From the NCBI GenBank assembly GCA_910578935.1, contig CAJTSM010000006.1, positions 1 through 64,000 on the forward strand: a stretch of DNA of 64,000 nt, read 5' to 3'. Every line of letters starts with the position of its first letter. The stretch's first letter is position 1. Of this stretch, positions 32,375 through 40,407 are shown piece by piece. The notes under the pieces were generated by a model. It was not told the origin of the DNA. It ran no database searches and saw only the letters and a program-made list of their open reading frames with translations. The stretch comes from an uncultured Oscillibacter sp. Its GTDB lineage: Bacteria > Bacillota > Clostridia > Oscillospirales > Oscillospiraceae. The translations under genes were made by a program, and so were the position numbers.

Positions 32375-33424
32375 TTACGCCTGGCGAAGCAGGCCCACCA
32401 TTTGCCGTTTTGTCTGAATGATCTCCGACAGCGTTGTCAAGACATAAGAAATATTCGTGGGGTTTGCAACGCCAAGCTCCGCAATATCCAATGCGCTGCC
32501 ATGTCCGGTGGATAAGACCGGGTATGGAATATTTGTGTAAATACAAGCCGTGGTCTGGAACATCTGGGTCTTCATGGCAATATTGCCTTGGTCGTGGTAC
32601 ATGTAGAGGATTCCGTTGTACTCCTCCTCCAGCGCACGGTTGAAAATGATGTCCGCCGGCAGTGGGCCGCTGATTTCGACTTCACCAATCCGTTTTCGCA
32701 ATTCCACAATGGCCGGCATGATGATTTCGCGCTCTTCGGTTTCCAAGATTCCGTCCTCCAGACAAGAATTCAGCCCGGACACCAGGATTCTGGGAGCTTT
32801 TCCATACACCAGCCGAATCATCTCCACCAGGTGGCAGCCGGTTTCCACTACCCGCTCGACAGACAGGTTTTCGAGGATATCCCGGAACGGGATGTGCCCC
32901 ACGACAGAAGCGCGGAGCAAACCGCCGCCCTTCACCACCGTCTGCACTTCGCTGACATCAGCGCAGGCGGCCAGGATCTCATATTCCGAATGATACCCGC
33001 ACCCTGACCGGGAAAGCGCTTCCTTTGTGATAGGAGCCAGGATCAAGCCTTCGATAATGCCTTCTTCCAGCAGACGGTAAGCGGTCACAATCGAGTGGTA
33101 GGCAATCAAGCCGGCCGCCGTGTTGATCATTCCGGAAATGACATGGCTGACATCTCCGTCTATGTTCACGACGGGGACCCCGGTTTCATGGAAACCGGAG
33201 GGAAAGCGGTTTTCCAGTTCGCTCAGCGTGTAAGGGATTAGCAGATAGTCGGGATTGATCTGACGCGCCGTGCGGCAGAGCAACTCAAAATTTCCAATGA
33301 TAATTGGACGACATAAATCATAGATTCGAGGGCGCTTAAGGAGCTTGAGCACGATCTCCGGGCCGATACCCGCTTGATCGCCCAGTACGAAGCCGATCCA
33401 TGGCCGTTCATATCGCTCTTGCAT
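32375..33424 (-). CDS. PdxA-family dehydrogenase (PdxA2-like)
   Basis: 349-residue NAD-dependent, metal-using dehydrogenase of the 4-hydroxythreonine-4-phosphate dehydrogenase superfamily. Family features include GFVLGDQAGIGPEIVLKLLK at the N-terminus, LILAPITKEALSRSG, VVGHIPFRDI and YMYHDQGNIAMK near residue 280. PdxA2 proteins typically oxidise and decarboxylate phosphorylated four-carbon sugar acids rather than serving pyridoxine synthesis. No DUF1537-type sugar-acid kinase, the usual partner, is present in the operon. A second paralogue is encoded at 38343-39341. Confidence 0.88.
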   Translation of the reverse strand: MQERYERPWIGFVLGDQAGIGPEIVLKLLKRPRIYDLCRPIIIGNFELLCRTARQINPDYLLIPYTLSELENRFPSGFHETGVPVVNIDGDVSHVISGMINTAAGLIAYHSIVTAYRLLEEGIIEGLILAPITKEALSRSGCGYHSEYEILAACADVSEVQTVVKGGGLLRASVVGHIPFRDILENLSVERVVETGCHLVEMIRLVYGKAPRILVSGLNSCLEDGILETEEREIIMPAIVELRKRIGEVEISGPLPADIIFNRALEEEYNGILYMYHDQGNIAMKTQMFQTTACIYTNIPYPVLSTGHGSALDIAELGVANPTNISYVLTTLSEIIQTKRQMVGLLRQA

Positions 33425-33449
33425 GATACACCGTCCTTACGATCACACC

Positions 33450-34214
33450 CTATCCGTGTACCAGCGTTAATCCGCCATCGACAAAAAGGGTCTGTCCCGT
33501 GATATAGGATGCCTGTTCAGATGCCAAATATAAGACGGCATCCGCGATTTCGCTAACATCGCCGCGGCGGCCTATGGGGATTTTTTCCCGCATCGCTGCA
33601 TCGGCGGCAGGGTCCTTGTATTTCTCCGCGTTGATCTTGGTGGGGATACTGCCGGGAGCTACGCAGTTGACCCGGATACCATCTCTGCCCCACTCTCGGG
33701 CGAAGAGCTTGGTCATCTGAGAGACGGCAGCCTTGGCGGCCGCATAGACTGCCTGTCCGGGTACGACAGTCACTGCGTTTACAGACCCAATATTGATGAT
33801 GGAACCGCCTTTTCCCCGTTGCAGCATATCCCGCGCCGCACGCTGACAGCCGAAGAAGTACCCCCTGAAATTGGTATTTACCACGGCGTCAAAAATCTCT
33901 TGCGTCATATCTATGGTAGGCATGGGCCGCTCAATGCCTGCATTGTTTACCCAAACGTCGATACGGCCAAACCGTTCCACAGCTATGTCGCAAAACCTGT
34001 ATATATCCTTTATTATAGAGGTATCTGCCGAGACAATCAACACTCTGGGATCATCCGCTTTGACCCAACTGGAAACAGCGCCGCGCACGCGCTCTTCAGA
34101 ACGGCTGCAAAGCGCCAGATTGGCCCCCGCCAGATAAAACCGGCGGGCGATTTCCAACCCGATACCGCTGGACGCTCCGGTGATTGCTACGACCCGATCA
34201 GTATAATCAAACAT
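33450..34214 (-). CDS. Short-chain dehydrogenase/reductase
   Basis: 254-residue SDR. The nucleotide motif is VVAITGASSGIGLEIARRFY, the NNAG motif is VWVNNAGIERP, and the catalytic Ser-Tyr-Lys are in INIGSVNAVTVVPGQ and VYAAAKAAVSQ. Classical length. It ends with the family-typical GQTLFVDGG. Probably oxidises a hydroxyl of the imported acid. Sits between the TRAP genes and a PdxA-like gene in the skin-borne operon. Confidence 0.9.
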   Translation of the reverse strand: MFDYTDRVVAITGASSGIGLEIARRFYLAGANLALCSRSEERVRGAVSSWVKADDPRVLIVSADTSIIKDIYRFCDIAVERFGRIDVWVNNAGIERPMPTIDMTQEIFDAVVNTNFRGYFFGCQRAARDMLQRGKGGSIINIGSVNAVTVVPGQAVYAAAKAAVSQMTKLFAREWGRDGIRVNCVAPGSIPTKINAEKYKDPAADAAMREKIPIGRRGDVSEIADAVLYLASEQASYITGQTLFVDGGLTLVHG

Positions 34215-34226
34215 GGGACCTCCTCC

Positions 34227-35510
34227 TCAGCAGAGATGGAACAGGCTTGGCAGCCAGGTAGCCAGCGGCGGGAAATAGGTGATGATGAGCAGACAGATAA
34301 TCATCATGATTACGAAGGGCATGATGGACTTAATCATCTGGGAAGTTGTAATCCTTGCGACTTTCTGGGTCAGGAACAGGCACAGGCCAACAGGCGGGGT
34401 GATGAGGCCCAGAGTCAGGTTAAAGATGACCATGATGCCGAAGTGGACAGGATCGCAGCCGAGCTGAACCGCCAACATGCCCAGAATGGGGCCCATAATC
34501 ATGTAGATGGCATTGCCCTCCATCAACATGCCCAGGACCAGCAGCAAAACGTTGATTAGGAACAGCAGGATGTACTTGTTGTCAGACAGGCCCAGGAAAA
34601 AATTCGTCAGCGCGGTGGGAATCTGATTATGAGTCAGCACCAAGCCAAAGATGGAGGCCATAGACAGCACAAACAACGTCGCGCCGGCAAATACAGAGGT
34701 ATCCATCAAAATTTTAAAGAGCTTTTTGAAGGTCAGCGTCTTATAGACGAACATTCCGATGAGAATGGAATACACGGTGGCAACGCAGGCGCCTTCCGTA
34801 GGGGTGAAATATCCGGAGAGAATGCCGGCGACCAGGATAACAGGCATCATCATAGCGGCAAAGCCGTCTGTGAAAGCCGCCCAGGTTTCGCGCCGGGACG
34901 CCTTGGGCTGTAAGGGGTAGCCCCGCTTTTTAGCTGTAAACCAACAGATAATCATTTGAAGGACACCCATCAGGATGCCTGGCACCAAACCGCCGATCAG
35001 CAGCGCTCCAATGGAAACGCCGGTGATGGACCCGTACAGTACGCAGGAGGTACTGGGCGGGATGATCGGCGCGATGGTGGAAGATGCGGCGGTGACTGCC
35101 GCAGAGAAATCGGTGTCGTAGCCGGCTTCCTTCATGGCTTCGATCTCCATTCTGCCGATGCCGGACACGTCGGACACGGCAGAGCCAGACATACCGGCCA
35201 TAATCATGGAGGTCAATACGTTTACATGAGCCAGACCGCCCCGCAGGTGCCGCACGGCAGTGCTTGCAAAGCGGAAAATTTTTACGCCTACATTGGAGCC
35301 GGTTAGAATAAAGGAGGCCATCATAAAGAACGGAATGGCCATGGTGGTGAAGGAGTCCAAACTGTTAACCGCGCGGGTCGTAATGGCTACAGGAGTTGCA
35401 GTGGCGTTGATCAGCAGCATAATTACAGCGGAAAGTCCCATGGAAAACGCAATAGGGACGCCGATAAACATCAGGCCGATCAACAAGACAAACATGACAG
35501 CGCCAATCAT
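34227..35510 (-). CDS. TRAP transporter large permease (DctM)
   Basis: 427-residue membrane protein with about twelve hydrophobic segments. TRAP DctM features include AIPFFMMASFILTGSNVG, GMSGSAVSDVSGIGRMEIEA, SSTIAPIIPPSTSCVLYG and ITPPVGLCLFLTQKVA. It catalyses sodium-coupled uptake with the small permease and binding protein encoded upstream. The start overlaps the dctQ stop by 4 bp. Confidence 0.95.
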   Translation of the reverse strand: MIGAVMFVLLIGLMFIGVPIAFSMGLSAVIMLLINATATPVAITTRAVNSLDSFTTMAIPFFMMASFILTGSNVGVKIFRFASTAVRHLRGGLAHVNVLTSMIMAGMSGSAVSDVSGIGRMEIEAMKEAGYDTDFSAAVTAASSTIAPIIPPSTSCVLYGSITGVSIGALLIGGLVPGILMGVLQMIICWFTAKKRGYPLQPKASRRETWAAFTDGFAAMMMPVILVAGILSGYFTPTEGACVATVYSILIGMFVYKTLTFKKLFKILMDTSVFAGATLFVLSMASIFGLVLTHNQIPTALTNFFLGLSDNKYILLFLINVLLLVLGMLMEGNAIYMIMGPILGMLAVQLGCDPVHFGIMVIFNLTLGLITPPVGLCLFLTQKVARITTSQMIKSIMPFVIMMIICLLIITYFPPLATWLPSLFHLC

Positions 35511-36151
35511 AGATCGTTTTCCTCCTCTCCGGCTTCCTCGTTCATGAGAAAAGCTTTTTTGAATTCAGCTTCCTCCTGCGCAGATTCTTTCGCGTGCTTG
35601 GCCGTTTCCGCCGCTTTGCGCCGGTTGTCTTCATCGGTCAAACCGCCCTTGAAGCAGATATCCGCAGCGGCGACAATCAGATCATAAAATATAAATATTG
35701 TATTGAAGGTCATCGCAATGGGAACGCTTAGGTAAACGTAGAGGCGGGACATCTGCAGCGCAGGGGTTCTGCCGTTGATGATGATGGGGCTCCGGCAGAG
35801 CTGGAAGCCAAAAATCATCAGCATACCGCAAAAGATCAGGATCAGCACATCCACAAAGACTCGTACGACCCGTCTTTGTGCGGGTTTATAATGGTTTAAA
35901 AACAGGTCTACCGTCAGGTGCTCCCCCTTGATAATAACGGCAATGGAAGCAATGTAAGTCATCCAGATCAGTGAATAGGTACCGATTTCCTCGGTTACGG
36001 GAACTTTAAAGTGGAAAATGCGCCCAAGCACCTGCATGGACACGGCTGCGATCATAGACAGCAGGAAACATGCCGAAATGAACTTTGCACCCGTTGCAAC
36101 GGCAGCGAAGACAGCATCCAAACGGTCCTTGACCTTTAGGAACTTCGTCAT
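35507..36151 (-). CDS. TRAP transporter small permease (DctQ)
   Basis: 214-residue protein with four predicted transmembrane helices (for example FISACFLLSMIAAVSMQVLG and VDVLILIFCGMLMIFGF) and a long charged cytoplasmic C-terminal tail after about residue 155. Conserved DctQ sequence VTEEIGTYSLIWMTYIASIA is present. ATG 36151 follows AAAGGGG. The C-terminal extension is longer than in many DctQ proteins. Confidence 0.9.
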   Translation of the reverse strand: MTKFLKVKDRLDAVFAAVATGAKFISACFLLSMIAAVSMQVLGRIFHFKVPVTEEIGTYSLIWMTYIASIAVIIKGEHLTVDLFLNHYKPAQRRVVRVFVDVLILIFCGMLMIFGFQLCRSPIIINGRTPALQMSRLYVYLSVPIAMTFNTIFIFYDLIVAAADICFKGGLTDEDNRRKAAETAKHAKESAQEEAEFKKAFLMNEEAGEEENDL

Positions 36152-36195
36152 AACACAACCCCTTTCTTCTTGCATGCTTATTGGTTTGCCCCAGG

Positions 36196-36291
36196 CTTCA
36201 CCTGATAAAAAGCCGCAGAGCCCTACGGCCTTTTATCAAGTGAAGTCTGTTAAACAATTCAAGTTGGGAAGGGGCGTTTGCCCCTTCCCAG
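36196..36291 (-). other. Two hairpins between dctP and dctQ
   Basis: A long imperfect stem (CTTCAC.TGATAAAA.GCCG against CGGC.TTTTATCA.GTGAAG, 36196-36246) and a perfect one (GGGAAGGGGC-GTTT-GCCCCTTCCC, 36267-36291) fill the 190-bp gap. They likely cap or attenuate the message so that the binding protein is made in excess. Confidence 0.6.
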
Positions 36292-36340
36292 CGAATTGCA
36301 TGGAAGGTACTTTGCGGCTTGAGAAATTCCGGCTGGGGAA

Positions 36341-37405
36341 TCAGCCCTTCAAAGAGTCATAGAACTTCTGGGTGAAGTCGCCCTTGGCGATAAACTCAGC
36401 GGCAACGCCGGAACAGGCTTCCTGGAAAGCGGCAATGTCGATCTCGTCCATGCGCAGGACCTCGGCGCCGGCGTTGGCAAACGCTTGCCAGGCGTCGTCA
36501 ACTTCCTCCTGTAGAGCGTTGTTGCGCCATTCGGTGACCTCGGCAAAGCCTTTGACAATGGCTTCCTGCTGAATGGGAGCCAGGCTGTCAAACCAAGACT
36601 TGCAGACAAACATGGGGATCAGGCCGCCGGTGTGGTTTGTCTCGGAAATGTACTTGCACTGTTGCTCCAGATTGATGGACTTCAGTTCCGTAATGGCGTT
36701 TTCAACGGCAGTGCAGGCGCCTTGGCTCATAGAGGTATAAACCTCGCCCCAGGAGATGGTGACAGGCTCGGCCCCCATGGCGGTATTGATGGAGGTATTC
36801 ACGGCGGAGGTGGGGCTGCGCAGGACCAGGCCCTTCATGTCCGCGGGGGATTTGACGCTGCGGACGTTGTTGCAGACAACGCGGAAGGGGCGGTTTACAT
36901 AACCGACGATCTGTAGATTAATCTCTGCGAAAGCGTCGTCCAAGGCCTTGTGAACAGAGGTTTCCCCCCAGATCTTGGCCATGGCGTCTTCGTTGGATGC
37001 AAACAGGTAGGGCATGCACAGCGCGTTGGCAACAGGGGCGTAGTTGCCCAGGCCGTCAAAACCGCAGACGGCCGCCTCGATCTCGCCCAGGGCCACGCCT
37101 TCGGAGAATTCGACGTTGCTTCCCAGCTGAGAGGCAGGGTAAACCTCAACGTCAATGGTGCCTTCAGAATACTTCTCTACCAGTTCCTCCACCATCAGCA
37201 TAGCCTGATACTCGCCCAGGGCGGGGTCGGCAGTAGTGGTGCCGGCGAATTTCATAGTGACCTTGTCAACGGGAGGTTCCGTCTTTGCGGGCTCTTCTGT
37301 TTTTGCGGGTTCCGTTTCGGGAGCGGTGGATTCTTTTTCGCCGCCGCAGGCAGCCAGGGACAGGGTCATGGCCAGCGCAAGGAGCAGAGCAAATACCTTT
37401 TTCAT
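36341..37405 (-). CDS. TRAP transporter substrate-binding lipoprotein (DctP)
   Basis: 354-residue exported lipoprotein. Signal peptide MKKVFALLLALAMTLSLAAC with lipobox, then a Glu/Thr/Pro-rich linker and a DctP domain (VEVYPASQLGSNVEFSEGVA; VVCNNVRSVKSPADMKGLVL; WGEVYTSMSQGACTAVENAI). The conserved Arg that binds substrate carboxylates is probably that of LVLRSPTSAV. The ligand is therefore expected to be an organic acid. Confidence 0.94.
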   Translation of the reverse strand: MKKVFALLLALAMTLSLAACGGEKESTAPETEPAKTEEPAKTEPPVDKVTMKFAGTTTADPALGEYQAMLMVEELVEKYSEGTIDVEVYPASQLGSNVEFSEGVALGEIEAAVCGFDGLGNYAPVANALCMPYLFASNEDAMAKIWGETSVHKALDDAFAEINLQIVGYVNRPFRVVCNNVRSVKSPADMKGLVLRSPTSAVNTSINTAMGAEPVTISWGEVYTSMSQGACTAVENAITELKSINLEQQCKYISETNHTGGLIPMFVCKSWFDSLAPIQQEAIVKGFAEVTEWRNNALQEEVDDAWQAFANAGAEVLRMDEIDIAAFQEACSGVAAEFIAKGDFTQKFYDSLKG

Positions 37406-37456
37406 AATGTCCTCCTAAAAACTTTTTTGATCTTTGCCTGAAGATACGGGGGGTGA

Positions 37457-38341
37457 TCAAGTCCCGCAGATGTATCCTGAAGCGCAAGCCCTCGCTTGCG
37501 GATCATCCATTTGCCACAGAGCCGCCAGAGCGGACACGCAGGTTCCACCGCCAACGCCTTTTCCCTCAACTCCGGCAATTGCCAGAGCTGCGTCTCGGAC
37601 TGTTACCGGTCCGCCTGCTTTTTTTACGTATTGTTCCACAGTCAAGCGCATTCTTTGCGCACAGTCTTGGCTGGTTTGCGCCAACTGCGAAAGTTCTTCC
37701 CCGGGAACGGGCTGCGTGTGAGCTGTCAGCACGTTTCGAAGGGCCAGATGTTTGACTTTTTCCATGGACCGGCAGTAGGCATCAAAGTTTGAGATCTGTG
37801 GAGTCCCCGTAAAAAATCCGCTTCCCATGATGGAGTCCCCGGAGAAGAGAACGCCGCTGTTTTCCTCAAGATAGCAGACGCTGCCGTTGGAATGACCGGG
37901 CGCCGCAATCACCCGGAATCTCAGGCGGTCAAATACCAGGATGTCGCCTTCTTTTACGATTCGGTCCAAGTCCATAGGCGGTTCTATGGAATTCCAAAAG
38001 ATGCTTTTTCGGGCCGGCGGCAAATCAAAATCCTTTTTCAGCTGCTCAAATTGCCACAGCCACTGCCAATCCGGGTCTGTTAACTCCCGCCGGTCCTCCT
38101 CGTGGCCGTAAATTAGGCCGCCGCTGCGGCGAATGCGATTTACGCCGCCAATATGATCCCAATGCCCATGGGTCAGCAGAACCATGTTTTGACGTCCGTC
38201 CGTTAAAAATTTTTCCTGGGCGCCGCTCCAGCCTCCCCGGAGTCCTGCGTCAATCCACACATTGTAATGCGCGGTTTGCAGAAGGAAGCATTTGGTGTAA
38301 ATATTTAGGTAGGGGTGTACAAAGGTCTGTATATCCGTCAT
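37457..38341 (-). CDS. Metallo-beta-lactamase-fold hydrolase
   Basis: 294-residue MBL-fold protein. The metal motif HxHxDH is THGHWDHIGG (residues about 77-86), with further ligands in APGHSNGSV, FSGDSIMGSG and TAHTQPVPG. There is no signal peptide, so it acts in the cytoplasm. In the context of a sugar-acid operon a lactonase or thioesterase-like hydrolysis is plausible, but specificity cannot be read from sequence. One base separates it from the upstream PdxA-like gene. Confidence 0.85.
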   Translation of the reverse strand: MTDIQTFVHPYLNIYTKCFLLQTAHYNVWIDAGLRGGWSGAQEKFLTDGRQNMVLLTHGHWDHIGGVNRIRRSGGLIYGHEEDRRELTDPDWQWLWQFEQLKKDFDLPPARKSIFWNSIEPPMDLDRIVKEGDILVFDRLRFRVIAAPGHSNGSVCYLEENSGVLFSGDSIMGSGFFTGTPQISNFDAYCRSMEKVKHLALRNVLTAHTQPVPGEELSQLAQTSQDCAQRMRLTVEQYVKKAGGPVTVRDAALAIAGVEGKGVGGGTCVSALAALWQMDDPQARACASGYICGT

Positions 38342-38342
38342 C

Positions 38343-39341
38343 TTACTTCTGTTTTTTCAGGACCAATTTCCGCAGAACTTCCATGCTGGAAATCATATTT
38401 TTGGGGTCTGCGGTTCCCTTGCCCGCCTTTCCATATGCAGGACCATGCCCAACGGAGACAATGTTGGCGGGAATTCCCGTGTAGATTAGAACGCCGTCGC
38501 CAAAGAAACAGCTCTTCATAGCGATGTTGCCTTGGTCGTGATACAAGAACACAACGCCGCAAACTTCACCGTTCCGAGCCTTGAGGAACACCGTGTCGGC
38601 TGGGCAGGGGCCAATGACTTGGTTTCCCTCGGCCATCAGCTGATCGATAGCAGGCTGGATAATGACGGCTTCTTCAGTACCGAACAGGCCGTCTTCGCCC
38701 GCGTGGGGATTCAGCGCCGCGACTGCGATTCGGCAATTTTTACGGTCCTTGAAGATTGCCATGGTGTCCAGCAGAGCATGGGCGGTAGCCACGATGCCGT
38801 CCGAAGTCAAACGATCCACAATTTCGCGGAATGCGCAGTGGCCCACCACGGTAGCACGGAAAATATCCTCACACTTAATAACGGCCGCGCATTGTTCGGT
38901 TTTGTAATAGCCTTTGTAAACTTCAAATTCCGAGCTGAATTTTAGACCGGCAGCGTGGAATCCAGCTTTGGTAATAGGGGCCATAGCAAATCCGTCCACG
39001 ATTCCGGCCCGTTCTAATTCCATCATCTTTACCATGCTGTCATACTGAAGTCTGCCGCTGTCACCTGTTACCGCGGAGAAGTGAATATCGGGGCCTGCCG
39101 GGACGTCGCAGAAATAGACCGTGTTTTCCCCGTCTTCTAAGGGGCGGCCTTTTAATGGGCGAACCTGCAAAGAATCCGCCCCTTCCACGTGCCGGCAGGA
39201 AATCTGAAAGCGTTCCAGATTTCCGGTCAGTACGGGAATATAATTGCCTTTAGCTGCCAAGACCGCCTTTGCCGCTAATTCAGGGCTGCTGCCAGCGTGG
39301 TCGCCGAGAATAATTCCGAGAACCGGGAGTTGTTCAAGCAT
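38343..39341 (-). CDS. PdxA-family dehydrogenase (second paralogue)
   Basis: 332-residue member of the PdxA superfamily: GIILGDHAGSSPELAAKAVL at the N-terminus, FAMAPITKAGFHAAG, VVGHCAFREI, NPHAGEDGLFGTEEA and LYHDQGNIAMK. First gene of the sigma-54 operon, with GGTGATGGAATG at its start. It is clearly divergent from the other copy at 32375-33424, suggesting two different phosphorylated substrates, a heteromeric enzyme, or functional specialisation. Confidence 0.88.
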   Translation of the reverse strand: MLEQLPVLGIILGDHAGSSPELAAKAVLAAKGNYIPVLTGNLERFQISCRHVEGADSLQVRPLKGRPLEDGENTVYFCDVPAGPDIHFSAVTGDSGRLQYDSMVKMMELERAGIVDGFAMAPITKAGFHAAGLKFSSEFEVYKGYYKTEQCAAVIKCEDIFRATVVGHCAFREIVDRLTSDGIVATAHALLDTMAIFKDRKNCRIAVAALNPHAGEDGLFGTEEAVIIQPAIDQLMAEGNQVIGPCPADTVFLKARNGEVCGVVFLYHDQGNIAMKSCFFGDGVLIYTGIPANIVSVGHGPAYGKAGKGTADPKNMISSMEVLRKLVLKKQK

Positions 39342-39398
39342 TCCATCACCTCATTTTTGATTTGAAACAGAATTTGCAGGTTCTTGCCCATGATATTA

Positions 39399-39415
39399 AG
39401 CAATTTTCATGCCAA
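39399..39415 (-). promoter_or_regulatory. Sigma-54 (-24/-12) promoter of the element's operon
   Basis: Minus strand TTGGCATGAAAATTGCT: the -24 GG and -12 GC are exactly 10 bp apart, matching YTGGCACGNNNNTTGCW at nearly every position. It lies 58 bp upstream of the first gene, and a sigma-54 activator is encoded in the same operon. Confidence 0.85.
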
Positions 39416-39501
39416 CACGGTTTATTTTAGCCTGTCCCAAATTTTTTTCTTAATTTGTCAAAATTCTACCCTTAGTTTTATTAGATTTAACCATTTCGGA
39501 A

Positions 39502-39617
39502 TGATGCAGATTTGCTAAATATAAGCGCCTGCTTTTGACGGCTGTAATTTATGCCGCTGCGGGTGTATTATTTTTGATGCATTTTATTTTTGCGCGGGAG
39601 TAAAAATGATGCATTTT
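39502..39617 (-). promoter_or_regulatory. Candidate upstream activator sites (TGATGCA repeats)
   Basis: TGATGCATTTT occurs twice, at 39575-39585 and 39607-39617 (32 bp, about three helical turns, apart), with a weaker TGATGCAGATTT at 39502-39513. These lie about 115-230 bp upstream of the predicted start site, where enhancer-binding proteins usually bind. The rest of 39342-39775 is AT-rich with nothing further recognised. Confidence 0.6.
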
Positions 39618-39756
39618 TGATGTGTGCTGCATGCTGTGTGCCACACCTATTTGAAAACGTGCAGCAAAAGAACGGTTGGCTTGTACTTTGGGAATCGACG
39701 GCGCAAAAGACTTTGATGAAAGTCAGGAGCGTTTTGCCTTCCCCAAAAACCTCGTT

Positions 39757-39777
39757 CCTTTCGCTTCACCCCTTCTT
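39757..39777. other. Recombination site at the right end of the sigK element
   Basis: Core AA (minus strand, 39776-39777) followed inward on the minus strand by GAAG and GGGTGAAGCGAAAGGA, the mirror image of the left end. Confidence 0.65.
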
Positions 39778-39969
39778 GATGATATGCGCCACCAATCTCA
39801 GATTCCGCTCAATCAGCACCTGCCGTGCCTCCGGGTCCCCTCCGGCATATTTCTCCAGCCACTCCCGCTCTTCGGCGGCGGATAGGGGCTTGGGGAAGGA
39901 CCCGCCGCCGGAAAGACGCAGGGAAAACAGCAGCGTGTTGGCAAACATCAGCAGCGCGGCAGACAGCAT
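39776..39969 (-). pseudogene. sigK: sigK, N-terminal part (upstream half of interrupted gene)
   Basis: Encodes the first ~65 residues of SigK: a hydrophobic pro-peptide-like start (MLSAALLMFANTLLFSLRLS), then FPKPLSAAEEREWLEKYAGG and IERNLRLVAHIIKK, after which the frame runs into the element and stops within two codons. GAGGAGG precedes the ATG. A possible sigma-E site (ATA, 17 bp, CATAGGGT) lies about 90-120 bp upstream, weak by eye. The pro-sequence suggests SigK here is made as a precursor, as in B. subtilis and unlike C. difficile. Confidence 0.9.
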
Positions 39970-40096
39970 AAGACCTCCTCACCGGGGCGGTTGCCCCGGC
40001 TGCCGCTTTCCCGGCTGGCGGCGGACCGAATTTGGGGGCGGGAGCGCCGCCCTCTCCTTTTACCCTATGAAAACCGGGGAAGTCCCTATGCGGCTT

Positions 40097-40125
40097 TTGC
40101 CTTTGGAGAACCAATCTGCTATACT
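40097..40125 (+). promoter_or_regulatory. Promoter of the GIY-YIG gene
   Basis: TTGCCT (40097-40102), 17 bp, TATACT (40120-40125), 30 bp before the start codon; divergent from sigK. Confidence 0.65.
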
Positions 40126-40155
40126 GTTTTCGAAATGACAAAAGGAGGCGGTGGC

Positions 40156-40407
40156 ATGGGCTGGACAGTGTACATCCTCCGCTGTGGAGACGGAACCCTT
40201 TACACCGGCTGTACCAATGACTTGCCCCGGCGGCTGAAGACCCACCAGAGCGGAAAAGGAGCAAAGTATACCCGAAGCCGTTTGCCGGTGGAACTGGTTT
40301 ATCAAGAGGAGGTCCCGGACAAGTCTGCCGCTCTCCGGCGGGAAGCGGCCATCAAGGGCCTGAACCGCTGGAAAAAGCTGACGCTGATAGATGGAAAGGG
40401 GACATAA
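40156..40407 (+). CDS. GIY-YIG nuclease-like protein (YhbQ/UPF0213 type)
   Basis: 83-residue single GIY-YIG domain: WTVYILRCGDGTLYTGCTND (the GIY and YIG positions read VYI and YTG), then the catalytic-type Arg in LPRRLKTHQSGKGAKYTRSR and a Glu in REAAIKGLNRWKK. Members of this small family are thought to act on DNA or RNA ends, but their cellular role is unsettled. AAAGGAGGCGG precedes ATG 40156. Confidence 0.9.
   Translation: MGWTVYILRCGDGTLYTGCTNDLPRRLKTHQSGKGAKYTRSRLPVELVYQEEVPDKSAALRREAAIKGLNRWKKLTLIDGKGT

Larger units (their letters stand above)
25841..39777 (-). mobile_element. sigK intervening (skin-type) element carrying a catabolic operon
   Basis: About 13.9 kb lying between the two halves of sigK, both of which are on the minus strand in the correct order. 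A large serine recombinase sits at the end nearest the C-terminal half, as spoIVCA does in Bacillus skin. The ends carry imperfect inverted 16-bp half-sites and a common AA core, and precise deletion restores sigK in frame. Inside are a 64-residue ORF, the recombinase, and eleven metabolic, transport and regulatory genes with a sigma-54 promoter. No phage structural genes are present. The cargo is thus unlike the prophage-like skin elements of B. subtilis and C. difficile. Confidence 0.92.
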
